This document shows positions 4,619 to 11,125 of a stretch of DNA of 11,125 nucleotides, one piece after another. A program made the position numbers and the translations under genes. The DNA is from an uncultured Marmoricola sp. (GTDB taxonomy: Bacteria > Actinomycetota > Actinomycetes > Propionibacteriales > Nocardioidaceae). The stretch is taken from positions 1-11,125 of the forward strand of contig CALMMO010000143.1 in assembly GCA_937868455.1 (NCBI GenBank), written 5' to 3'. Each line of letters starts with the position of its first letter. Position 1 is the first letter of the stretch. The notes below the pieces were generated by a model. That model had not been told where the DNA came from. It saw nothing but the letters and a program-made list of their open reading frames with translations, and ran no database searches.

Positions 4619-6508
4619 ATGGGTACCTATGACGAGACCTACGCCCGAACTGTGAGTGACCCGGAGGGCTTCTGGCTAGAAGCCGCTGGCCTGGTCGACT
4701 GGATCAAGTCACCACGCCAGGCGCTCGACTCGAGCAACCCACCGTTCTTCAAATGGTTCCCCGACGCCTCGCTCAACACCTGCTACAACGCGCTGGATCG
4801 CCACGTGATCAACGGTCGAGCCGATCAAACTGCGTTGATCTATGACTCAGCAGTGACCAACACCAAGTCGAAGTACACCTACGCCGAACTCCTCGGCGAG
4901 GTCGCTGCCTTCGCGGGTGCCCTGCGGATGAGTGGAGTAGGCAAGGGCGATCGCGTGGTGATCTACATGCCGATGATCCCTGAGGCGGTCGTGGCGATGT
5001 TGGCCTGCGCGCGGCTTGGTGCGGTGCACTCGGTGGTCTTTGGTGGGTTTGCTCCCGCCGAACTGGCGGTGCGCATCGACGATGCGACTCCAACTGTCAT
5101 CGTGACTGCCTCGTGTGGCATTGAGCCCTCGCGGGTGATCGACTACAAACCATTCGTCGACAAAGCCCTGGAACTGGCCGAGCACAAGCCAGCCCACGTG
5201 ATCTTGAAACAACGCCCGCAGGTCGAGGCGACCATGATCGAGGGCCGCGACATCGACTGGGATGACGCGATGCAAGCCGGTCGCGCCAAACCGGCTGAGT
5301 GCGTCGAGGTGGCGGCCACTGACCCGCTCTACATCCTCTACACCTCGGGCACCACCGGGAAGCCCAAGGGCATCGTGCGCGACAACGGCGGCCACGCAGT
5401 GGCGATGGCATGGTCGCTGCCCAACATCTACGGCTGCACTGCCGGTGATGTGTGGTGGGCAGCATCCGATGTTGGCTGGGTCGTAGGGCACTCCTACATC
5501 GTCTACAGCCCGCTGATCAACGGCGCCACGACCGTGCTTTATGAAGGCAAACCCGTCGGCACTCCTGACGCTGGAGCCTTCTGGCGAATCATTTCGGAGT
5601 ACGGCGTGCGCGCGTTGTTCACCGCTCCCACTGCGATCAGGGCCATCAAGAAGGAAGACCCCGACGCGGCCTTGCTTGCGTCATATGACATCTCGTCGCT
5701 GGACACGTTGTTCTTGGCTGGCGAGCGTCTCGACCCCGACACCTACCACTGGGCCACCGACAAACTCGCGGTTCCAGTGGTCGACAACTGGTGGCAGACC
5801 GAGACCGGTTGGCCGATCGCTGCGAACCTGCGAGGCCTCGATGAGATGCCCATCAAGGCCGGCTCCCCCTCGGTGCCCGTGCCTGGTTATGACGTGCAGA
5901 TTCTCGATGAGATGGGCAACCAACTCGGCGCCGACACTGAAGGGGCGATCTGCATCAAACTGCCGATGCCTCCCGGCACGCTGCCAACGCTGTGGCACGA
6001 CGACGAGCGCTTTGTGTCCTCCTACCTCTCGGCGTTCCCGGGCTATTACCTCTCCGGAGATGGTGGCTTCATCGACGCCGATGGCTACCTCTACGTCATG
6101 GGCCGCACCGACGATGTCATCAACGTGGCTGGGCACCGGCTCTCGACAGGCTCGATGGAGGCTGTGATTTCCCAGCACCCTGCCGTCGCTGAGTGCGCCG
6201 TCATTGGGGTGGCCGACACGATGAAGGGGCAACTGCCACGGGGCTTCGTCGTACTCAAAACCGGGGTGGAAACCGACCCCGAGCAGATTCGTGCCGAGCT
6301 AGTGAAGATGGTGCGCAACGAGATCGGCGCGGTGGCCTCGTTTAGGGAAGTCGAAATCGTTGGTGGCCTGCCCAAGACGCGCAGCGGCAAGATCTTGCGC
6401 AAGACCATGCGCGAGATTGCTGATGGCAAAGACGCGGCAGTGCCCTCCACCATTGAAGATGAAACGGTGCTCGACCGGTTACGTCCGGTGCTTCGCCACG
6501 AAGACTAA
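4619..6508 (+). CDS. prpE: Propionyl-CoA synthetase (AMP-forming)
   Basis: This encodes 629 residues, full length for PrpE. It activates propionate with ATP and CoA to propionyl-CoA via a propionyl-adenylate in the cytoplasm. Visible features are the N-terminal KWFPDASLNTCYNALDRHV (45-63), typical of PrpE; the ATP loop YTSGTTGKPKG (241-251); WWAASDVGWVVGHSYIVYSP (279-298); the adenylate motif WWQTETGW (391-398); the hinge GRTDDVINVAGHR (495-507); and the catalytic lysine K591 in PKTRSGKILRK. The last is the lysine whose acylation by GNAT enzymes switches off such synthetases in other bacteria. The W-A-A-S-D and N-W-W-Q-T-E-T-G-W context favours PrpE over acetyl-CoA synthetase, though overlap in substrate is possible. 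The following membrane protein gene begins at or just after the stop. The operator-like repeat upstream suggests regulated expression. Confidence 0.92.
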   Translation: MGTYDETYARTVSDPEGFWLEAAGLVDWIKSPRQALDSSNPPFFKWFPDASLNTCYNALDRHVINGRADQTALIYDSAVTNTKSKYTYAELLGEVAAFAGALRMSGVGKGDRVVIYMPMIPEAVVAMLACARLGAVHSVVFGGFAPAELAVRIDDATPTVIVTASCGIEPSRVIDYKPFVDKALELAEHKPAHVILKQRPQVEATMIEGRDIDWDDAMQAGRAKPAECVEVAATDPLYILYTSGTTGKPKGIVRDNGGHAVAMAWSLPNIYGCTAGDVWWAASDVGWVVGHSYIVYSPLINGATTVLYEGKPVGTPDAGAFWRIISEYGVRALFTAPTAIRAIKKEDPDAALLASYDISSLDTLFLAGERLDPDTYHWATDKLAVPVVDNWWQTETGWPIAANLRGLDEMPIKAGSPSVPVPGYDVQILDEMGNQLGADTEGAICIKLPMPPGTLPTLWHDDERFVSSYLSAFPGYYLSGDGGFIDADGYLYVMGRTDDVINVAGHRLSTGSMEAVISQHPAVAECAVIGVADTMKGQLPRGFVVLKTGVETDPEQIRAELVKMVRNEIGAVASFREVEIVGGLPKTRSGKILRKTMREIADGKDAAVPSTIEDETVLDRLRPVLRHED

Positions 6509-6521
6509 GTGCAACCATTCG

Positions 6522-6533
6522 GCGCTGCAGCGC
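6522..6533. repeat. 12-bp perfect palindrome GCGCTGCAGCGC
   Basis: It lies between the prpE stop and the favoured ATG of the next gene at 6545. It may be a binding site or a small hairpin in the junction, but GC-rich palindromes of this size can arise by chance. Confidence 0.35.
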
Positions 6534-6544
6534 GTCTAGCCCGC

Positions 6545-6895
6545 ATGACAAAGCTCGCGTTGGGGCTAGTGACGGCCGCCTGCGTTCTGGCTATCGCCGC
6601 TCTGGTCTTCGCCTTCAACAACCCGGAAGTGGCCGGTTCGGTTGACCCTGGGCGCACAGGCCCGACCTACCAGTGCCTGGCTCCCTGGGACACCGTGCTC
6701 AACAAGGCCGACAACTTCCCTGGTGGCGAACCACCATCGGATGGGGAAGCCATTGCGGCACGATGCCGAGCCGCCGGACGAGCTAGCTTTCATCGCGCGG
6801 TGGCGTGTTGGGTGGCGTCGGGGGTGCTCTTGCTAACCGGGCTGGGAGTTGCGCTCAAGCGTGGGCACACGGCTCAGATCCACAAGGGACCATGA
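6545..6895 (+). CDS. Small membrane protein with two TM segments and an extracytoplasmic loop
   Basis: From the ATG at 6545 this encodes 116 residues. A GTG at 6509, directly after the prpE stop, would add 12 residues (MQPFGAAARLAR). I prefer the ATG because MTKLALGLVTAACVLAIAAL puts the first TM helix at the natural N-terminus, although neither start has a clear ribosome-binding site. TM1 spans about residues 4-24 and TM2 about 84-104 (AVACWVASGVLLLTGLGVAL). The loop between them carries a conserved-looking YQCLAPWDTVLNK block and a second Cys (RCRAAGR), so a disulfide in the outer loop is likely. Similar small membrane proteins of unknown role occur in actinobacteria. It may be cotranscribed with prpE. 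Confidence 0.75.
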   Translation: MTKLALGLVTAACVLAIAALVFAFNNPEVAGSVDPGRTGPTYQCLAPWDTVLNKADNFPGGEPPSDGEAIAARCRAAGRASFHRAVACWVASGVLLLTGLGVALKRGHTAQIHKGP

Positions 6896-6907
6896 GGAAG
6901 AAAGCAG

Positions 6908-6921
6908 GGAAGACTTCTTCC
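6908..6921. promoter_or_regulatory. Candidate VapB/VapBC operator palindrome
   Basis: GGAAGA-CT-TCTTCC is a perfect 6+2+6 inverted repeat that ends three bases before the vapB -10 hexamer. A second upstream AGGAAGA (6895-6901) can pair with TCTTCCT (6916-6922). VapBC complexes usually repress their own promoter by binding inverted repeats there, so this is the best operator candidate. Confidence 0.55.
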
Positions 6922-6924
6922 TAG

Positions 6925-6930
6925 TAGAGT
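6925..6930 (+). promoter_or_regulatory. Candidate leaderless -10 hexamer TAGAGT of vapBC
   Basis: TAGAGT fits TAnnnT and ends six bases before the vapB ATG at 6937, with no Shine-Dalgarno sequence in between. No convincing -35 box is visible. Confidence 0.45.
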
Positions 6931-6936
6931 GCACCC

Positions 6937-7182
6937 ATGGCACTCAACATCAAAGATCCAGAGACCGATCGGCTAGCTCGGGAGCTGTCAGCCACCACCG
7001 GGGAGAGCATCACCGACGCTTTACGCGTTGCAGTGGCAGAGCGGTTGGCGCGGGTCCGTCGTCTCCCCGCCCCGTCCAACGATCTGCTGGACATCATCGA
7101 CCGGGGTCGAAGTCGACGAACCCTTGACACTCGTTTGGAAGACGAGATCCTGGGCTACGGCAACGATGGCTTGCCATCGTGA
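6937..7182 (+). CDS. vapB: VapB-family antitoxin (Rv0623 type)
   Basis: This encodes 81 residues. The N-terminal half, MALNIKDPETDRLARELSAT followed by TGESITDALRVAVAERLARV, is the typical Rv0623-like antitoxin layout: a short beta strand and two helices that dimerise and bind operator DNA. The C-terminal half (DLLDIIDRGRSRRTLDTRLEDEILGYGNDG) is the expected flexible toxin-wrapping segment, in which the RSRRTLDTR region would occupy the toxin active site. It overlaps vapC by four bases (GTGA at 7179-7182), the standard coupling for such pairs. A palindrome and a TAGAGT hexamer lie directly upstream, consistent with autoregulation. Confidence 0.9.
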   Translation: MALNIKDPETDRLARELSATTGESITDALRVAVAERLARVRRLPAPSNDLLDIIDRGRSRRTLDTRLEDEILGYGNDGLPS

Positions 7183-7619
7183 TCGCGGTTGATAGCTCCG
7201 CATTAGTCGCCGTTGTCCTAGGAGAGCCAGATGCCGAGGACATGCTTATGCAATTGACGAGTCGCGCTGCGATCGTCGGGGCCCCAACCCTGCTTGAGGC
7301 CTCAATGGTCGTCGAAGCTCGCCAAGGTCCTGATGCAACACGCGATCTTGCCCTCTTAGTCTCTGGGGCCATCGAGGAGGTGGTGCCTTTCGACGACAAT
7401 CATGCGAGGGTCGCGCTGGAGGCATGGCGTGCCTACGGCAAGGGCAGGCACCCCGCTGGTCTCAACTTCGGTGACTGTTTGACCTACGCCACAGCCCATG
7501 TCGCAGGGTTGCCCTTGCTGTTCAAGGGTGAGGATTTCACCAAGACCGACTTAGGCGTAGCGCTGCGACCTCGCCCCGGTCACCGCGAGACCCCTAACGA
7601 CCGCGAGCAAGCTCCGTGA
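7179..7619 (+). CDS. vapC: VapC-family PIN-domain ribonuclease toxin
   Basis: This encodes 146 residues starting with GTG inside the antitoxin stop. The PIN-domain acidic residues are visible: D5 in MIAVDSSALVAVVLGEPDAE, E40 in GAPTLLEASMVV, D99 in LNFGDCLTYATA and D119 in LLFKGEDFTKTDL. Together they bind Mg2+ for cleavage of a structured RNA; known VapCs cut tRNA or rRNA, and the target here is unknown. All key residues are present, so the toxin should be active. The last 17 residues (RPRPGHRETPNDREQAP) go beyond the usual PIN-domain end, and their codons overlap the 3' end of the convergent amine dehydrogenase gene by 26 bases. Confidence 0.92.
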   Translation: MIAVDSSALVAVVLGEPDAEDMLMQLTSRAAIVGAPTLLEASMVVEARQGPDATRDLALLVSGAIEEVVPFDDNHARVALEAWRAYGKGRHPAGLNFGDCLTYATAHVAGLPLLFKGEDFTKTDLGVALRPRPGHRETPNDREQAP

Positions 7620-9666
7620 CTTCGCGCCTGAACTGAACGACGTCATTGGGTGGCAAGGTGGCGTCGAACTCCTCGGCGTACTTCCGACCCGACCACACAG
7701 CATTGGCGATCGTTCCTGGCGCCCAGGCATCGCCGATGCCACGCACCGATGAGAGGCGACCGTCGGCTTGAGCTTGAGCCAATTCGACGTAGAGCGCATC
7801 TTCAGGCAGCCGTGCCGTCACCAGCACGACGGAGTCGGCAGCCAACTCCCCCGCTGCGCCTGTGTAGGCACACTCGGTCACGACACTCGATGGGGTGATG
7901 GCGTTGATGGTGGTGTTCACTCGAAGCTCAACGCCCTTCTCGATCAGTCGGCGTTGAATCTTGATGACTTCCATCGTGTTGACCGTCCAGGGCGAAACCT
8001 GGCTGGCCGGCGTCACCACGCAGGTGTCGAAACCTTCACCGGCAAGCATCTCGGCCAGCACGCCTGCCATGTAGTAGTGATCGTCATCGAAGATGACGAC
8101 GCGCTTGCCGCTTGGGCGACGCCCCGCCATCAGGTCATCTGGGGTGAGTACGTCGGCCTGCTCAGCGATCTCGATCGGGTGCGTGTGCCAACGGGCGACT
8201 CCGTCGCGGCGCCAACTTGAACCGGTGGCGACCGCAACGTGATCGAAGCCAAACTCGACGACGTCCTCGGCTTCAAAGGTCGACTCCATGAAGACCTCAA
8301 CGTTCGACATCGATGAGATCGCCTGCTGGCGGTAATCGAGGACTCGGCCCCACGCGCTCAGACCCGGGAGTTTGCATTCGCGAGCAACACGTCCGCCTAA
8401 CTCGCGGCTGCCTTCAGCCAAGGCAACTTGGTAGCCACGCAAGCCCAGCACCCGGGCTGCCTCCAGCCCGGCAGGGCCAGCGCCCACGACCAAGATGGTG
8501 GAGTCGGACTCTTTGGCTCGGGAACGCTCTGGGTGCCAGCCTCGACGGAACTCCTCCCCCATGCTGGAGTTTTGGGTGCACCGGATGGGCGACATGGTGA
8601 AGTCGCCCGAAACACAGATGTTGCAGCCGATGCATTCACGAATTTCGATGAGGCGACCCTCTTCGATCTTCTTTGGCAAGAACGGATCGGCGATTGAGGG
8701 CCGCGCTGCGCCAATCAGGTCGAGGATTCCGGCTCTGATTTGGCGGACCATTGTGTCGGGCGAGGTGAACCGACCCACGCCGACAACGGGCTTGGTCGTG
8801 AGCGCTTTGAGCCCCGCGACGTACTCCTCTTGCTCCCCTTCGGGGCCAAACCGTGAGGTGTTGGAGTCGTCTTCCCAACTGCCCATGACGAAGTCCCACA
8901 AGTCAGGAAGTTCACCCAACTCGTGGAGCACCTCGGTCATTTCTGGACGGCTGATGCCGGCATCGCCCAACCGCTCGTCGACCGTGATCCGGCAAGCAAC
9001 TGCTGCCCGCCCATCCACTTCCTCTTGGGTGTCTTCGAGGATCTCACGCAGCAATCGCATCCGGTTAAGCAAGCTGCCGCCGTACTCATCTGTGCGCTGG
9101 TTGTAGCGGTGAGACAAGAAGTGGTGAATGCCGCCCAGAGCATGCCCGGCATAGACGTAGACCAAGTCATAGCCGCACTCCAACGATCTGCGTACGGCGT
9201 TGCGATGCCATCGCCTCAAGTCCGCGATGTCTTGCTTGGTCATCATCCGCGCCTGCACCGGGTCGTGATGGAACGCAGCTACCGGCAGGTGCCCAGGCCC
9301 CAACGGAGTTTCACGACTGTAGAGGTTGGGTGCGTTGAGCCCGTTGTGCGCGAGTTCGATTCCCGCCAGCCCCCCGCCCTCGTGAATCGCATCAGCGATG
9401 CGAGTCAGCGCTGGCATGTCTTGCTCGTCCCAGATGCGCAACTCAATGAAGGGTGCGATGTCTGAGGTGGGGTGAATCTCGACCTGCTCGGTGCACACCA
9501 CCGACCAGCCGCCCTCCGCTTTGACCCGGCGCATCTCAGCTTGGGCAGACGGATCGCGATAGCCCATGCCGTTGCAGTGCGGAACCTGGAAGAAGCGGTT
9601 CTTGGTGGTGAGCGGGCCGATCTTCACCGGCTCGAACAAGATGTCGTAGCGCGGATCCCGAGACAT
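7594..9666 (-). CDS. Histamine dehydrogenase-like amine dehydrogenase (TMADH family)
   Basis: This encodes 690 residues and closely follows trimethylamine dehydrogenase (TMADH) from the first residues (SRDPRYDILFEPVKIGP). A TIM barrel holds C31 in QVPHCNGMG, the residue that carries covalent 6-S-cysteinyl FMN. Y172/H175 and D267 match the TMADH catalytic residues. A 4Fe-4S cluster is bound by C345-x2-C348-x2-C351-x11-C363. An ADP-binding Rossmann domain follows with VVGAGPAGLEA (393-403). The TMADH aromatic bowl Tyr60/Trp264/Trp355 reads Q61/W264/D355 here, the combination I recall for Nocardioides simplex histamine dehydrogenase, so oxidative deamination of histamine or a similar primary amine is predicted. 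The TMADH surface Tyr442 used for electron transfer to ETF is F472, as expected for that subgroup. The ATG at 9666 overlaps the permease stop by one base (TGATG); the longer in-frame extension to 9906 lies inside the permease gene and is rejected. Confidence 0.85.
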   Translation of the reverse strand: MSRDPRYDILFEPVKIGPLTTKNRFFQVPHCNGMGYRDPSAQAEMRRVKAEGGWSVVCTEQVEIHPTSDIAPFIELRIWDEQDMPALTRIADAIHEGGGLAGIELAHNGLNAPNLYSRETPLGPGHLPVAAFHHDPVQARMMTKQDIADLRRWHRNAVRRSLECGYDLVYVYAGHALGGIHHFLSHRYNQRTDEYGGSLLNRMRLLREILEDTQEEVDGRAAVACRITVDERLGDAGISRPEMTEVLHELGELPDLWDFVMGSWEDDSNTSRFGPEGEQEEYVAGLKALTTKPVVGVGRFTSPDTMVRQIRAGILDLIGAARPSIADPFLPKKIEEGRLIEIRECIGCNICVSGDFTMSPIRCTQNSSMGEEFRRGWHPERSRAKESDSTILVVGAGPAGLEAARVLGLRGYQVALAEGSRELGGRVARECKLPGLSAWGRVLDYRQQAISSMSNVEVFMESTFEAEDVVEFGFDHVAVATGSSWRRDGVARWHTHPIEIAEQADVLTPDDLMAGRRPSGKRVVIFDDDHYYMAGVLAEMLAGEGFDTCVVTPASQVSPWTVNTMEVIKIQRRLIEKGVELRVNTTINAITPSSVVTECAYTGAAGELAADSVVLVTARLPEDALYVELAQAQADGRLSSVRGIGDAWAPGTIANAVWSGRKYAEEFDATLPPNDVVQFRREVTELARGR

Positions 9667-11090
9667 CAGGAGTTCGACACCGTGATCTCGTGGTTCGCAG
9701 TACGCCCGGCTCGCACTGGGGCACCCAACACGTAGCCGACAACCGCCAAGACCAGCAGCACGACCAGCGTTCCGACAGTGAACACTTCGAACTGAAGTTG
9801 GCTGACACCCCAGTAGTCCATGAACGGGTAGTCGATGCCGAACAGGCGCTCCAGGGTGCCGGGGAAGACCGCGACCCACGAACCCAAGGCGATCCAGGCG
9901 AAGCACAACCAGCCCATCGCCTTGAACATGCCATCGGAAACTGGGGCGCGGTAGGGACGCTCAACCTCCGGGTAAAGCCCACGCAACTTCACAGCGGCAG
10001 GGATGACCAATAGGTAGCTCAGCAAGAAGGTCGAGATCGAGATCGTCAACACGACACCGAACACCGCAGCGCTGTTGCCAGTCAGTTGGGCCGCCGCGAT
10101 CAAGAAGACCGTCGCCACGACTCCAGAGAGCATGTTGACTCGCACCGGAGTGCCCAAGCGGGGGTGGAAGACGCCGAAGAACCCGCCGAAGAACGAACCG
10201 TCAGCCGCGGCCATAGCCTGCATACGGTCAGAGACGATCATCCATGCCGAGCCTTGGCTCACCAGAACCAGCAGCAGCACGAAGGCGCTGAGCTTGATCA
10301 TCAGGTCGGCCGCTCCTCCGTAAACCGAATAGACCTGGCTGATTGCGGCCATGAGACCTGAAATGCCCTCGATTTCGTCAGCAGGCACCACCATCAAGAT
10401 CGCGAAGATCGGAACGAGGTAGCACGCTGCGGCAGTGGCGCACGAGCGCAACAACGACTTGGGTACGTCGCGCGCGGGGTCCTTCATCTCCCCGGCTGCG
10501 GAGTTAGCTGACTCAAAGCCCAAGAAGGCAAACAGCAAGATCGGCACCGAACCAAACAGCCCCAACAAGGTCGGGCTGAATGAGCCGAGCCCAGGCAACG
10601 CAACACCGTTCTTAACGGCGTAGAGGACGGTCGTGAAGATGAAGAACACCAACAGCGCAACCTTCAAGATCGCTCCAACAGAGGGGATCCACTTGCCCTT
10701 TTGCAGGCTGATGACGGCGGCGAGCACGGTGAGCCAGATGAACACGATCTTGAACACCCAGTCGGCTACAGAGCCTGACTCCATCGGGACCAGCCACTCG
10801 CTGGTCGTTTCGGCGGCCAAGAAGGCCATCGAGCCACCCACCCAGACGGGTTGGGTGATCCAGGTCAGCATCGCGGCAATCGCAGCCGCCGGTCGTCCGA
10901 AAGCCGAGCGCACCCAGGTGTAGGCGCCACCCTCCTCCGAAAACGCGGCCCCGGTTTCGGCGAAGATCAAGCCGTAGGGAAGCAAGAATGCGATGACCAA
11001 AACCACCGACCAGGTGAAGGCTTCGGCGCCGTACTGAGAAACCTGACCGAGCGTCTCCAACCCCACCACTGCAGAGATCATCAAGAACAA
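9666..11090 (-). CDS. APC-superfamily amino acid/amine permease, start unresolved
   Basis: At least 474 residues are visible, with about 12 hydrophobic segments. APC-family features are FLMISAVVGLETLGQ (first TM, glycine-containing), FAETGAAFSEEGGAYTWVRS with the G-G-x-Y loop, the unwound-helix region LLFAFLGFESANSAAGEMKD, and a P-Y-R-A-P loop before the last helices. It imports amino acids or amines by proton or sodium symport or by exchange. Coupling to the dehydrogenase through TGATG suggests that it brings in the enzyme's substrate, perhaps histamine. The only allowed start in frame is TTG at 11090, which falls inside the first TM segment. The ten codons before it (LHKTLSSLDI) look like genuine protein, yet an in-frame TAA at 11121-11123 precedes them with no start codon between. 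The true start may involve a frameshift, a sequence error or a damaged 5' end. Confidence 0.85.
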   Translation of the reverse strand: MFLMISAVVGLETLGQVSQYGAEAFTWSVVLVIAFLLPYGLIFAETGAAFSEEGGAYTWVRSAFGRPAAAIAAMLTWITQPVWVGGSMAFLAAETTSEWLVPMESGSVADWVFKIVFIWLTVLAAVISLQKGKWIPSVGAILKVALLVFFIFTTVLYAVKNGVALPGLGSFSPTLLGLFGSVPILLFAFLGFESANSAAGEMKDPARDVPKSLLRSCATAAACYLVPIFAILMVVPADEIEGISGLMAAISQVYSVYGGAADLMIKLSAFVLLLVLVSQGSAWMIVSDRMQAMAAADGSFFGGFFGVFHPRLGTPVRVNMLSGVVATVFLIAAAQLTGNSAAVFGVVLTISISTFLLSYLLVIPAAVKLRGLYPEVERPYRAPVSDGMFKAMGWLCFAWIALGSWVAVFPGTLERLFGIDYPFMDYWGVSQLQFEVFTVGTLVVLLVLAVVGYVLGAPVRAGRTANHEITVSNS

Positions 11091-11125
11091 GATGTCGAGT
11101 GAACTAAGGGTCTTATGGAGTTATG

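Noticed and set aside
4612..4619. TGACGTCA palindrome just before the prpE ATG
   Set aside because: It is an eight-base match to a eukaryotic-type CRE site with no bacterial counterpart I can justify; most likely chance.
4847..5491. 214-residue minus-strand frame opposite prpE
   Set aside because: It has histidine/arginine-rich composition typical of antisense to GC-rich coding sequence, while prpE is fully conserved on the other strand.
7594..9666. Calling the enzyme trimethylamine dehydrogenase
   Set aside because: Two of the three aromatic-bowl residues are replaced (Q61 and D355) and the ETF-contact tyrosine is phenylalanine.
9667..9906. 80-codon N-terminal extension of the amine dehydrogenase
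   Set aside because: It overlaps the permease coding region out of frame, has arginine-rich, low-quality sequence, and the TMADH-like homology starts exactly at the ATG at 9666.
1..11125. CRISPR arrays, tRNA/rRNA genes, transposase genes
   Set aside because: No spaced repeat array, no tRNA-like or rRNA-like conserved segment and no transposase or integrase reading frame was seen.

Overview
The window looks like a moderately high-GC chromosomal segment from an actinobacterium. The reasons are GTG and TTG starts, a VapBC pair of the Rv0623/PIN type, an APC permease next to a 6-S-cysteinyl-FMN amine dehydrogenase of the kind known from Nocardioides, and several genes whose start codon sits six bases after a TAnnnT hexamer (a leaderless actinobacterial promoter layout). 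This assignment is an inference; no rRNA or tRNA gene is present to confirm it.

Layout. (A) 1-1375, plus strand: the 3' part of a secreted conserved protein, then a small membrane-anchored hypothetical protein. (B) 1372-3953, minus strand: an apparent four-gene operon read GNAT acetyltransferase > NADPH-dependent FMN reductase > cupin > Old Yellow Enzyme-type oxidoreductase. The cupin gene contains a perfect 16+2+16 bp palindrome, and the oxidoreductase may also have its own internal leaderless promoter. (C) 3948-4564: a 44-bp direct repeat (40/44 identical) occurs twice, 573 bp apart. It carries a palindromic operator-like core and the promoter and start codon of the GNAT gene. Between the copies lie a 105-codon orphan gene with more A/T-rich codons and a perfect 13-bp inverted repeat. 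(D) 4619-6895, plus strand: propionyl-CoA synthetase (prpE), then a two-TM small membrane protein. (E) 6908-7619, plus strand: a vapBC toxin-antitoxin module with a palindrome next to its promoter. (F) 7594-11125, minus strand: an APC-family permease translationally coupled (TGATG) to a trimethylamine-dehydrogenase-family enzyme. Its active-site residues (Gln61, Trp264, Asp355, Cys31) match the pattern I recall for Nocardioides histamine dehydrogenase rather than trimethylamine dehydrogenase.

How the genes may work together. The permease and dehydrogenase form a plausible uptake-and-oxidation pair for histamine or a similar primary amine. PrpE activates propionate. The GNAT gene shares the 44-bp regulatory repeat with the region upstream of prpE, so co-regulation, and perhaps lysine acylation of PrpE, is a testable idea. 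The FMN reductase, cupin and Old Yellow Enzyme probably act together in flavin-dependent reduction of an unknown substrate. Every gap between genes is shorter than 300 bases; the two largest (3954-4124 and 4443-4618) are described under the repeats.
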